Below, piece after piece: positions 12,182 through 22,065 of a stretch of DNA of 64,000 nucleotides (within the stretch, counting starts at the first letter, position 1; each line of letters opens with the position of its first letter). The stretch lies in the NCBI GenBank assembly GCA_019843655.1, contig JACDQD010000005.1:32622954-32686953 (forward strand). The letters are read 5' to 3'. Position numbers and translations under genes: made by a program. The DNA comes from Lethocerus indicus (taxonomy: Eukaryota > Arthropoda > Insecta > Hemiptera > Belostomatidae). Under the pieces are notes generated by a model that was given only the letters and a program-made list of their open reading frames with translations, did not search any database and was not told where the DNA came from.

Positions 12182-12759
12182 GTGGTCCAAAAAAATGTAT
12201 CCACTGTTTAAAAGTCCATAACTTCGCAAACTAATTGACTGAGTTGTGTCTCATTTTTGGTAGTGTTATAGTTTTTGTAGTTGGGGCAATCGCGCCCCCC
12301 CCCCATACAATACGTTGTATATGGGGCTTATCTCGACGAAAATCTACCAGGAAGATGGATAGAGAGGCCGTAGAGGTGCCGTAGTGGTAAGTTCCAAGAG
12401 ACTTAACTCCTGCGGACTTTTACCTCTTGGGGGGGGGACACTAAAAGACGTCGTTTATCGACGCCGAAAGCCACGCGCATTGGATGAACTTCGAGAATTC
12501 GTCCTACACATATTCGTCTGTAAATATCCTGAACTGAACACGTTGTGCAGTCAGTAGCAGTTGGTGCTGCGCAGTTGGGGGCGGCATCGTTTTTCTGTCT
12601 GCGCGGATGTTAATAACGGTTAACATTTCGAACGCCTACAGCTGTATATATCTTTAAGTTGGACTTTAAGCTACACTTTGACCAAAAATTAGACACAACT
12701 CCGTCAATTAGTTTGCAAGTTATGGACTGTTAAACGGTGGATACATTTTTTTGGACCAC

Positions 12760-12763
<4 letters not shown>
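12178..12763. mobile_element. Mariner-like element, internally deleted relic
   Basis: Terminal inverted repeats of about 60 bp or more begin CAGAGTGGTCCAAAAAAATG and end with the reverse complement, flanked on both sides by TA, the target duplication of Tc1/mariner elements. The interior keeps a fragment readable as DLTPADFYLLG followed by RKPRALDELREFV, like the final catalytic Asp region of mariner transposases. The ~586-bp length is far below a full element. Insertion was into a TA microsatellite that continues on both sides. Confidence 0.88.
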
Positions 12764-12799
<36 letters not shown>

Positions 12800-12806
<7 letters not shown>

Positions 12807-14140
12807 AGCTGTTCCAGCCATTTTCCAGTCCGGCTTCTCCCCACCGTCATTAGCATTCAGGAACAAGTCGAAACCGAACTGTAGACCGAAAAATCCGGTA
12901 GTCGACCTCAAACCGAGTACCTCAATCTCGGACGTTTTTCGGTTACTCGGTTGAAATTTGATTTTTGGAGTAAAATTCAGCGCCGTTTTCACGAACCCGA
13001 TCCAATAATATAGGGAACCAAAAGTTCAGTTGTTGAAAAAGTTTTCAACTCGTGAAATGGAGGAAAATCCTTTTCAATATTGAACCAATTTTCGGAGAAA
13101 TTCGTGTTTTCCGCGAAAATTCCGCCAATGCAACGCGTATAAATTAACAATTTTTTTTTTTGCAGCAACAGACCAATGTTCGTATCTCCGGGAAGAGGCC
13201 GGTTTCGGTTCTTAAAAATCTGGCGCAACGAATCTGACTTTCTCCTCAGTGAATAAATCGCCGGCAAACAATTATATTTCGCCCCCCCCCCCCCCCCCCC
13301 GAGAGTCCTCATTTTTACAGACCGACGGCGGCGGAAAGCCCAATCCGGTCTATTTACAGACACGCGAACGTCCGCCCCAAATATCCCACTGACCTTAAAT
13401 TATTAAATGACCGAGTTTATTGAACAATTATTTCTTGGTTCTAGGCGCGAAATGGCAATCAGAAGACGGTCATGTAGAATGTATTTACAGAATATCTGAT
13501 CCAGTCACTGAATATAAATTTTATACGGCCGGCCTTCAGTAGTCGGCCACTCCTTGAGGAGGAAGGTGTTCAAATTGTGGATTCATTAGGCCGGACGATA
13601 CGTCCAGGATTTCGCCATCGTTAAACGTCATTTTTTTTTTTTTACGGTATTATTATTTTATAGCTCGTCCAGCCTTGAGACGAAGAAATATGCGAAATAA
13701 TTTCAAGGATTTTCCTCTACGCCGGGTTATTTTGCGAGGAAAATTGACTGAAACCGGTCGCGAGAGAATTGGCGAAATTTTAACATAAATCACTCCGAAT
13801 TTGAAACCGAAATCATCGAATAGTGGGTTCGACTATAATTTTAAGAGTTATTCTATTCAAGTAGACTCTTAATTATCCAACTCTCGAGGGACCAATTCTT
13901 AGGCACTTAGGATTTACGTCGTTATTAATTTTTAAAATCAGTCTTTGGCCCTAAATTTTACTATTGGGAAGGGCAGACTTCGTGTTTGAAAGATGAAGTC
14001 GCTGGAATTTAAATTTAATTTAAAAAAAAAAGGCGAAAACCGATTTACCGCCCGACGTGTGAAAGCACTCATCAAGTGTCAAGAAAGTCGATCTGACGTT
14101 TATAAATACCTAAATTTAATCGGTTTTTAAATTATTTATA
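12800..14140. other. Intergenic stretch without a recognised gene
   Basis: Open frames exist but show no conserved motif. There is a run of about 18 C at 13283-13300. No repeat family is obvious. Confidence 0.45.
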
Positions 14141-14149
14141 TACTATAGG

Positions 14150-14330
14150 GTGTCCCAAAAATTGACGCAAGATTTGAATCGAACCGCGGCTGCCGAACTG
14201 AACATTATTTTTGAAATATTGTGTCAACAATGAAAACACCTTTGTTCTATCGTTTAGGAAATAGGTTTTTTCCAATTTTACTGCAAGAATGGTGTGGGCA
14301 AATTCAAATCTTGAGTCAATTTTGGGACAC
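14150..14330. mobile_element. Short TIR element (GTGTCCCAAAATTG type)
   Basis: Inverted termini (GTGTCCCAAAAATTGACGCA against GTGTCCCAAAATTGACTCAA after inversion) enclose about 180 bp. Diverged relatives lie at 19480-19623, 29143-29205 and 32756-32975, so it is a dispersed MITE. Confidence 0.75.
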
Positions 14331-14656
14331 GAGCGAAGTCCTAGTCGGCCTAAGCGCTTGACGATATTAACAACTGTTGAACCGGGCTTAAAACTGTTAT
14401 CTCTGACACGTGTGGGGAAATGTTCCAAAATCTGAAAAATGAGGCCGACGACGACTGAAATGGATTTCGCCCAGTTGCACTCGAACGGAGAAAAAAATGC
14501 AACGCTCCAATTGCATCCGGCGACGACGGTACATTGCACCCGACTGAAACGCGGTTCTGTTCCCGGTCTTTTTTTCGCCTTTTAACTCTATAGAATAAAT
14601 AGTATAGAGGGCTGTTTGAACGGTGACGACAATTGTAAAGTGTTTCAGGTCTCAGC

Positions 14657-14774
14657 ATGGCCAGTTGTCGACGTCTAGTGCTAGTCTTCATTCTAGTTGC
14701 GTCCATCTTCTGTCGGACTTCATCAATATCGATAAAGGCGGCCAACGGTGGAAGAGATAAAAATGTCACCGCAG
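14657..14774 (+). CDS. Secreted protein gene, exon 1 (signal peptide)
   Basis: ATG is followed by a basic n-region and a hydrophobic core LVLVFILVASIFC. The exon ends in phase 1 at GCAG|GTAAAT. Confidence 0.72.
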
Positions 14775-17700
14775 GTAAATCCTTTTTCATTATAAAACTG
14801 TAATACTTTATAGTTGGACACGAGTTGAAAGCAAATATTGTATCCGGTTGGAAACTAAATAATTGCGGATTTGTACGACGAATAGTCGGCACGTTGTAAT
14901 ACAACATTTCACAGAATACTCCACTATACAGGTTTGAAGATGTAAACGCGCGTAAAAATACAAATAATTCCCGTTTCCAGTTAGTTGCCGACCCGATATT
15001 ACCGTTAAGTTGTCCCGAAGAAGGTACAGAAATCTATTTATTCCATTTTTTTGAATAGGAGAGCCAAAATGTTTCGACTCGAGGGGGAAAGGATTTTTTT
15101 TTTTAGTAAATAGCTGGTTAGGACATACTTCCCTGCACATACCCGACTGACAAGAATAGGCCTAAACCGTAAATTTGGACTCCCAAAGACCTGTCTTTTG
15201 AAAAGGACATCCGTACAATAGACAACAGACTGACAATATACAAATCCGTATTGTATATTTCAGGCGGACTTACGGAATAGAGCTATGCTGGGGATGTTCC
15301 GCCAAGAAATCCGACATATCCTTAATGCTAACCCCCCCCCCCACCGGGGGTATGTTTCTAACCGTACAATCCACCATGACCACCAACAGTGGACAAAGTC
15401 GCTAAATCCCGGTTCCCCAAGTTCCACTCCCGCCTTTCTCCTCATCCTAATCCATTCCTGTTCAGTCCCTATCCCCCTCTCTTTTTTTTTTATTGTACTT
15501 TATTCATTGTACAATCAACTATATACACTAGTTTCGCTCGATAAAGACGCCATCCAGAGTGATGGTACTTTCGGCCTACAGAAAGTCTCTGGGGCCGGTG
15601 GCGTTTAAGCCGATAATGTGGACGGGTAGAAGAGGAAAGGGACTGAACACGTGTGGATTCGGATGTGGAGAGAGAGAATGGAATTTAAGGATGCGTGATT
15701 TTACGACTCGGTCGACTGTCGCGAGGTCATGTCGAGAGGTCATGGTGGATTGTCTGGTTAAAAACATACCCCGGTTGGGAGAGCACTGAGCGATTGAGGG
15801 AGGAGATTTCGATTGAAATCTCTGTATTCGAGCCATGTTGGATGTCTCCTGCCCATCCATTATCCATTATGGCTTAAACGCCACTGTCCTAGAGATTTTC
15901 TTAGTCTCCGATGCCGTAGTAAGCTGCCCATGCAACAAAAGTGCCATCATACTGTCCTTGACGGGGCACAGTGAAGATTAGACCTTTGGAACTATCTCAA
16001 ATATGGATTTTTTTCAGGCGCCCTATCGAAGGCCGAGCAGGAGCAGGAGGAGGAGGAGGATGAGGCGAGGCGATTGGAGGTGTGGGCCGGCGGCGGGGCG
16101 GGGCGGCGGAGGGTCCTGCACCTCCAGGATAGAGAAGGCGTTGGGTTCGCTGGCGAAGAGGAGTCCGGGAGGCAAGCGGCGTTCCACAACCCTCGACCTA
16201 TCCGGCTACGCCCTCAGGCAGTCCCTCCGAAGCGCCCCATTCGATATGTACGTGACGGGGGTGAAGATGAAATCGCCCGGGGGCGGCGGTGGCGTCGCCT
16301 CGTGGGCCAGGGTCAACGCCTGCCGCTACGACCCCACAGCCCGCACCCTGCAGACCAACCTCGTCTTCACCGACCTCGCTATCACAGGTTCATCAACCCT
16401 CTCAGTCTATCGGGTCGACGACTGAGTAATTGGGGAATTCATATTTTTAAGTACGTCACAACATCATTGCACAGATAAGCCGTAGAATCGAACTGTGGGG
16501 ATCCACCGAATCGAGCCCTCTAACTCTTATAGACTCCAATCCTTGCAATCCCGTTGGTTCGAGAATTAGCGTCTTCCCGGTATAAATCCTCCCTCTTTCC
16601 GAATTATCCCTTCCGTTCCGATCCCTTAATTCGACAACTTTCCTCGCTTCTCACCTTCCCGAAAATCCCGTCCTAGAGCGGAGTAGGCCACGCGATTTCC
16701 TTACCACCTGAGTAAGGCCATCAGGAGCGGGAGTACCATCGTTGGGTGGTTTCTCCTTCAACATTTCAGTGAGTGAAAAGTCAGACAATCTAAAAAAAAA
16801 TGTCCCAGTGTTGATCCCAATCACAATAATGGCCTTTATTCGGTCCATCGTCGACCTCCACTGGACGTCCCCGGAGCGCTCCTCATCTTCTAATGAAAAA
16901 TACCTGACACCGCCGTCCTTTTAAGGATTCATCACTGTACAACTTTTTACCCTCGATTACGGATATGTTTCACAGAAAGGACCGAATAATAACCGTATCG
17001 AAGAATCTTATCTCTGTGCAAATATGTACAACGCCACTTGTCGCGATGGATTCCCCAATTACTCAGTTGTAGTTCTTCAGCCGAAGAAGAGACAATGAGC
17101 GGTGTTTCGAATTGGGGGTTCGTTGAAAGATAGTTTCGTTTTATATTTTAGGTTCGGTCAAGCTGTTCGACGACCAGAGCGGTGTGCGGGGTGGCGGTGG
17201 CGACAGGACGTGGTCGCCGCCGCCGCCGCCGCAGCACCAGCAGCAGGAGCAGCAGGAGCAGGATGATGCCGGGTGCAGGATGACGTTGAGGATGCGGCGC
17301 GCCGGTCTCAGGTTCACCGTCCTGCCGACGTCCGTCCCACAGCCGCCGATCACCGGGATCACCACCAACCACCACCAACACCACCCCACCAATACCACCA
17401 CCACGTCCCGGCCACCCTCGGAATAGCGACAGCCACCACCTTCATAGAGCCGCAGTTCATCAGCGTACACGCCTACGGCTGCAAAGGTAGCCTTCCAGTT
17501 TCTCCATTTTGGGGGGATTAAAAAAACAAAAAACCATTCGACAGCCCGATAGTTTAGGGCCAGTAGAAATTGAGGGCGTTACACGATAGAACAACGCGTT
17601 TTCATTGTTGAACAATATTTCATAAAATTTTGTCGCCAATTCAGATCCCGAAAATGATCCTCTCCGTGTCTATCAAACAAAAAGAATGTCAAGATTGTGT

Positions 17701-17971
17701 ACAAGATGCAACCATAATTTTAATTTCTTTAAATGGTGATTACCTGTTTTCTGGCCTGCTTAAATAGTGTAATACGTTGAACGTGATTTTTTTTTTTACT
17801 ATTGTGATAGACCGGTTTGTCCCGCTCGCACTATAACACTAGTTAGGCTGTTGTCACTGTTATTAGCACTTTTGGGTTTTGGGCATCCTCCAACCACCTC
17901 CTGCTCCTCCTCCTTCTTGACAATGGTACTTCAAAATCCGAAGACAAACATAACCCCAATAACAATAACAG

Positions 17972-18015
<44 letters not shown>

Positions 18016-18606
18016 ATATATTATAAACGACTTACGTGACAAACATTACACAGTTGTGGTGTCCAGTGGGTGCAGTGAGGGCAAAACATTTATTCCAAAG
18101 GCCCCAACAGTGACAGTTTACTTTTTGAAGATGGCGAGCCCTCAGCTTCGGCTGTTAGCCCAAAACAGGAGGGCCTACAGATTATTAGTATTCTGTCATT
18201 TATATGAGCGTCATTCAACTGAAAGGATTGAGAAAAGTGGTTTTCACAGTGGTTTTCTCAGTCAATAGTTTGGTCCTGAACTAATTAAAACTGAAAATCA
18301 ATACCACCCTTTATGAAAATGGGGTAGGGTATATAGATATATATATATATGATTACTTAATTTTTTTTTTTTTTGTTTCGAACGCCCAGTCCGGACTCGT
18401 TGAGACGGTACCCGGAGGACTGGCAGGAGCAGGAAGAGGAGGATTACAAGTCGAGGGCGGAGCTGATGGTCCGGGAAATGGAGGAAATCTTCCTGACGGG
18501 AGTCAGCAGACTTCTGTCCCGTTTCATGGAATCGCGCCTGGAGCCAGCCCTGAGGGATACGCTCATGCTGAATCTCGGCTATACCGTCTCCTACGGCAGG
18601 AGGTAG
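14657..18606 (+). CDS. Secreted protein, possibly JHBP/takeout-like, four exons with frame breaks
   Basis: Exon 1 (14657-14774) encodes a clear signal peptide, MASCRRLVLVFILVASIFCR. Exon 2 (16018-16387) ends in a segment like lipid-binding takeout/JHBP proteins (PFDMYVTGVKMKS, then LQTNLVFTDLAITG). Exon 3 (17152-17486) has SVKLFDD, CRMTLRMRRAGLRF and, in another frame, FIEPQFISVHAYGC. Exon 4 (18390-18606) ends LRDTLMLNLGYTVSYGRR and stop. Splice sites are good, but the frame is lost in exon 2 near 16085-16115 (G-rich run), in exon 3 near 17345-17430 (CCA/CAC-rich run) and at the exon 3/4 junction. Consensus indels in low-complexity DNA are the simplest reading, since conserved segments survive on both sides. 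A pseudogene is the alternative. Family assignment is tentative. Confidence 0.6.
15160..15870. repeat. Dispersed repeat block with inverted arms, in intron 1 of the secreted protein gene
   Basis: The segment with GGTATGTTTCTAACC and CAATCCACCATG (15345-15380) is inverted at 15740-15775. Between them lies a copy of the repeat seen at 9616. The whole set recurs at 30060-30410 and in part at 27430-27570. Confidence 0.65.
16018..16387 (+). CDS. Secreted protein gene, exon 2
   Basis: Acceptor TTTTTTTCAG at 16017. The incoming phase gives an acidic stretch (SKAEQEQEEEEDEARR), but the conserved part (SCTSRIEKALGSLAKRSPGG onward) is one base out of phase. The switch lies in the G-rich run at 16085-16115. 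Donor CACAG|GTTCAT. Confidence 0.65.
16730..17070. repeat. Dispersed repeat, copy in intron 2
   Basis: Segments such as AAAGGACCGAATAATAAC and ATGTACAACGCCACTTG recur at 40210-40310, and the part with AATGGCCTTTATTCGG is inverted at 57180-57215, next to another copy of the second half (57290-57350). Confidence 0.65.
17152..17486 (+). CDS. Secreted protein gene, exon 3
   Basis: Opens in phase with exon 2 as GSVKLFDDQSGVRGG, then a Pro/Gln-rich insertion and the CRMTLRMRRAGLRFTVLP block. That frame stops at 17424-17426, while FIEPQFISVHAYGCK follows in a second frame. Donor AAAG|GTAGCC. Confidence 0.62.
17810..18185. mobile_element. Foldback MITE, strongly diverged (copy 12)
   Basis: Left-arm remnants (AGACCGGTTTGTC, TTTTGGGCATCC) and right-arm remnants (CCAACAGTGACAG, GAAGATGGCGAG) flank the AACAATAACAGAACATATAT linker with TA repeats also found in copies 19, 20 and 22. 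Confidence 0.6.
18390..18606 (+). CDS. Secreted protein gene, terminal exon
   Basis: After GCCCAG, the frame PDSLRRYPEDWQEQEEEDYK runs through an amphipathic helix to the stop at 18604-18606. Joining it to exon 3 as written would shift the frame. Confidence 0.65.
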
Positions 18607-18609
18607 CTG

Positions 18610-18900
18610 TCGGGAAAGAATCTCCGGTAGGATAGGAAAAAGCGACAGAAAAGAAAAAATGAAAAATTAAAATTTCGCCCCTCAAAATCGCGTCCGGAGA
18701 AAATTCGTGTACAGACTGGAAAAATTGCGAAATGAAAATCTAAAAAAAAAAAAAAATTCCACACCACCGCGCACCAAAAAATTGTAAATACATTAGGGTT
18801 AGCTCCAATTTTTTTTTTTTTTTCTATATTCGTTCTATAGAGAATTTAGTCCAGTTTCCAATCTCAAACTTTCACAAATAAAACAGACGCACCGATTATT
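18610..18900. other. Probable 3' region of the secreted protein gene
   Basis: AT-rich, with AATAAA at about 18878. No other coding sequence is seen. Confidence 0.4.
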
Positions 18901-18914
18901 ATATTTAAAATGCC

Positions 18915-19140
18915 CGTTTCGTGGTCTGCGTAGGAGGGGGTTTTGGCGGTGTTTCCGTCCACTCGGGAACGGTTTCGGCCGTTCGCCGTCTTCAGTAGCG
19001 CTCTCTTCAGCCTGTCAGTCAGTCGGCACTTTCGGGAATGTTTTCGGGGCACAAATAACATAACAACGGGTAGAAAGTGACAAGTGCGGTGAGGGCGCAC
19101 CCCCCCCAGTGACTACTGAAGATGGCGAACGGCCGACACA
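18915..19140. mobile_element. Foldback MITE, diverged (copy 13)
   Basis: Contains CGTCTTCAGTAGCGCTCTC and the inverted CTACTGAAGATGGCGAACGG, with GGCGAACGG instead of GGCGAGCGG, a variant shared with copy 14. Confidence 0.7.
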
Positions 19141-19479
19141 CCCCCGTTCCTGTACAACACAATCTTATCGCAGATTTACGACTCATTATTGACGGGAGAA
19201 AAAAAAAAAATTTTATTGTCCGCTCACATTTTATCGGTGTACCCGACAACGACGCGACCTGGCGAACCGCCGAATTTCCCAACATGTCCTATATATTATT
19301 TTCGCTTTTCAATGAAAATAATCGAATTATATTAGGACGAGGAAATTTTCCGGCCCAAGACCAATTATTATAACAAGCACTGTAAACAATTTTCGATATC
19401 ACGCCGAATCATTTAATGACATTTAAATTAAATCTCCCCCCCCCACCCCACCCCTCCCGCCCTTATTCGATAATTTGTA

Positions 19480-19623
19480 TCGAAATGGGGCCGCCGAAAT
19501 TTCATAATTTTTAAATATTGTCCAACAATGAAAAATGAGATTTTTGTTCTAATACGGTTGACAATTTTACTGCAAGAATTTTAGCGGCAAATTCAAATTC
19601 TGGGCGTCAATTTTGGGACAACC
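19480..19623. mobile_element. Diverged copy of the GTGTCCCAAAATTG element
   Basis: Shares TTTTACTGCAAGAAT and CAATTTTGGGACA with the element at 14150-14330. A TA microsatellite follows at 19664-19706. Confidence 0.6.
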
Positions 19624-19659
19624 CCTAATATAGGGGAAAGCAGAATTATATTTGGGGGG

Positions 19660-19708
<49 letters not shown>

Positions 19709-20155
19709 TGTAATTTTCATCGAAAGAAAATTGCGTGGTCCGAAAGAAAATTGTGAATTTTACACGTGAGCAATTTGGTCCGTAACCAGAGTATGTAACC
19801 GGGTACAAACCGCCTTTTGTACTTTTCCTTTCATATAGTTTATTATTTATTGTAACTATTAATTTATACAACCGATTTGTACATATTACTTTTTTTTTTA
19901 AATAAAAGAAATTAATCCTATATCTCTATTTATACCGAATGCTCGTAAGGTTCAATGGAATGGAAGCCAATTTATTGACGTTTCACGTACACATTTCCAA
20001 GCAAAAAAAGTAAGTAATTTTACAATAATCCATATTTTACGTACCGTATTTTTGAAAAATATAATGTTATATAATATTTGTCAAATTGTCTGCGTCTCGT
20101 CTTATGCATTTTCAAAACGGCCGAACCGATTTCCGCCGAGAAGCAGCGTTTTCGG

Positions 20156-20212
20156 GGTCAAAGGTCGGGGTCAAAGGTCAAAGGTCGGGTCAGGGTCAAA
20201 GGTCGGGTTTAG
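20156..20212. promoter_or_regulatory. Cluster of AGGTCA half-sites in direct repeat
   Basis: Short tandem GGTCAAAGGTC units place AGGTCA half-sites one base apart (DR1 spacing), the arrangement bound by HNF4 or RXR/USP nuclear receptors. It is also a plain tandem repeat, so function is unproven. Confidence 0.35.
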
Positions 20213-20514
20213 GACTGTTTTTGTCAATCAATTCAAAATAAATAGCAAAAATATGATTCCAACTGTACTTACGTCTTGAAATTTCGGTTTATGCCTTTTA
20301 GCAGCAAAAATGACTTCGCTAATATCATCACTTTCAAAGACTTTTCGACTGGCATTTTCAAGGCTGGACGAAAGATTTTCGTCCGCTCCCGGCCGAAAAA
20401 CCGTCGTCGTAGAGTAATCGATGAATATATAAACGTGACCATAATTGGATTATATTCGAGCGAACGAAAATAAACGATACTTACCGTTTTGTGCGAAGAT
20501 TCTGTAGGAAATAA

Positions 20515-20597
20515 GCAATGTGCGAACGGAGAAAATTGTTCTAGAACATTCTAGAAACGAGAGAGAACGAGGCTAGCCGCCAGTAGAGGTCTCAGGT
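20515..20597 (+). promoter_or_regulatory. Distal duplicated heat-shock promoter segment
   Basis: TTCTAGAACATTCTAGAA at about 20538-20555 is four perfect alternating GAA/TTC units, an ideal heat-shock factor element. The following GAGAGAACGAGGC and CAGAGGTCTC-like sequence matches 21165-21212, so this is a second copy of the promoter lying about 600 bp upstream. Confidence 0.75.
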
Positions 20598-20670
20598 GTA
20601 ACCATATTTTTCTTCCTATAATTTTCTTTCATATAATTATATATTTTAGTTATATATATATATATATATA

Positions 20671-20707
<37 letters not shown>

Positions 20708-21144
20708 TATAATAACATTCATTTTTATTTATAGAGTTAAAATAGTGAAATAATAACACCCCCCCAGTTATACAATTTACAATAATCTCTATTTTCATTA
20801 ATACAAAAAATATTTTAAAATATGTAAAATAATAAATATATAATAGTTGTACATATTTCAGCGTCCAGATCTTTCTATCTTTATAAAAATATTTTTCTTC
20901 CTCTCGTCCAATTTAAAAAACGAATACTCACCGGGTAAAGGCGTTTTAAACACCGTTGCCATATATCGTCCCTGAGTCAAATTAAAAAATATTTTTTTTT
21001 TTTATTAAATTCCGACGAGTGTAATTATTTTTCAAAAAAAAGCGCAACTCGAATTTACAGGAGTAATTTTCGTGCGGCAAATAAAATAGAAAATACAGTT
21101 TAATGTATTGATTCAATACTGTGTGTATATAGAATACGAAGAAG

Positions 21145-21300
21145 GTAGAAAATTGTTCTGGAACATTCTAGAAAAGGGAGAGAACGAGGCCGGCCGCCGG
21201 CAGAGGTCTCTGGTGTGGATGGAAACTTTTTCCAGAATGTTCGACTGCCTTTCAAATAAGCGCAGTCCGCCGATCCGAAGACAGTCAGCTTTCAGTAAAT
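21145..21300 (+). promoter_or_regulatory. Proximal heat-shock promoter of the small heat-shock protein gene
   Basis: TTCTGGAACATTCTAGAA (about 21153-21170) and TTCCAGAATGTTC (about 21229-21241) are heat-shock elements. A weak TATA-like TTCAAATAAG (about 21251) and an initiator-like GTCAGCTTTCAGT (about 21283-21295) follow. Transcription probably starts near 21285, giving a 5' UTR exon spliced to the ATG exon at 21836. Confidence 0.75.
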
Positions 21301-21491
21301 AGTTTCTGTTTCCCGGCCGTTTTTAGCGAGAAAACACCACATTATACAACATTGAAGGTAATATTATTGTCTTTATTGTACGCCTGTCCTATGCCTATTA
21401 TTATGAGACAACCGGATTATTGCACAATATTGTAAATTTTTTTTTTTTTTAATGTGAGAAATATATATTCTCAATTCATCAAATATTATCG

Positions 21492-21765
21492 GGGTACCGC
21501 AGATTTCTGTCTCCTCTGTCTCGCCGGTTAGGTTTTTTGTGCCGGATCGGTTTCGGCCGTTCGCCATCTTCAGTAGCGCTGTTGGTCACTTTGTATGTTT
21601 TTCGTAGAGGGGGGCACCATCCTCACTGCGCTATGTCACCGCCAAGTTGTATTGACAGTGACCGACACAGCGCTACTGAAGATGGCGAACGGCCGAAACC
21701 GGTCCAGCACCAAAAACTACGGTATTCCAACCCCTCGCAGACCACAAAAACGGTTTGTCGGACCT
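21492..21765. mobile_element. Foldback MITE (copy 14)
   Basis: Both arms are present with GGCGAACGG cores. It lies between the heat-shock promoter and the coding exon, in the presumed 5' UTR intron. Confidence 0.8.
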
Positions 21766-21835
21766 AAATTTCTTTCCGTGGCCGACACGTCTCGACCGAG
21801 ACATTATATTGACCGCGTCTCGATATTTTTTCCAG

Positions 21836-22065
21836 ATGTCCATATTGCCGATACTCCTCGACGAATTGGAGAGGTTGAGGCGGCCTGCTTCGCCAGCCTC
21901 TACGACCAGAATTTCGGTCTGGGCCTGCTTCGCGACGAAATGCTCCGGCCCTCGGCCACGTTGCTCTCGGTGCCGTTGAGGTCTGGCTATATGCGACCGT
22001 GGAGGGTCGTCGAAGCCGACGACAGCGGAGTATCCAGCCTCGTCAACGACGGTCAAGAATTTAAG
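21836..22065 (+). CDS. Small heat-shock protein exon 1 (coding)
   Basis: Acceptor TTTTTCCAG directly precedes the ATG at 21836. Ends NDGQEFK with donor AAG|GTATCA. Contains the single-base frame break. Confidence 0.88.
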
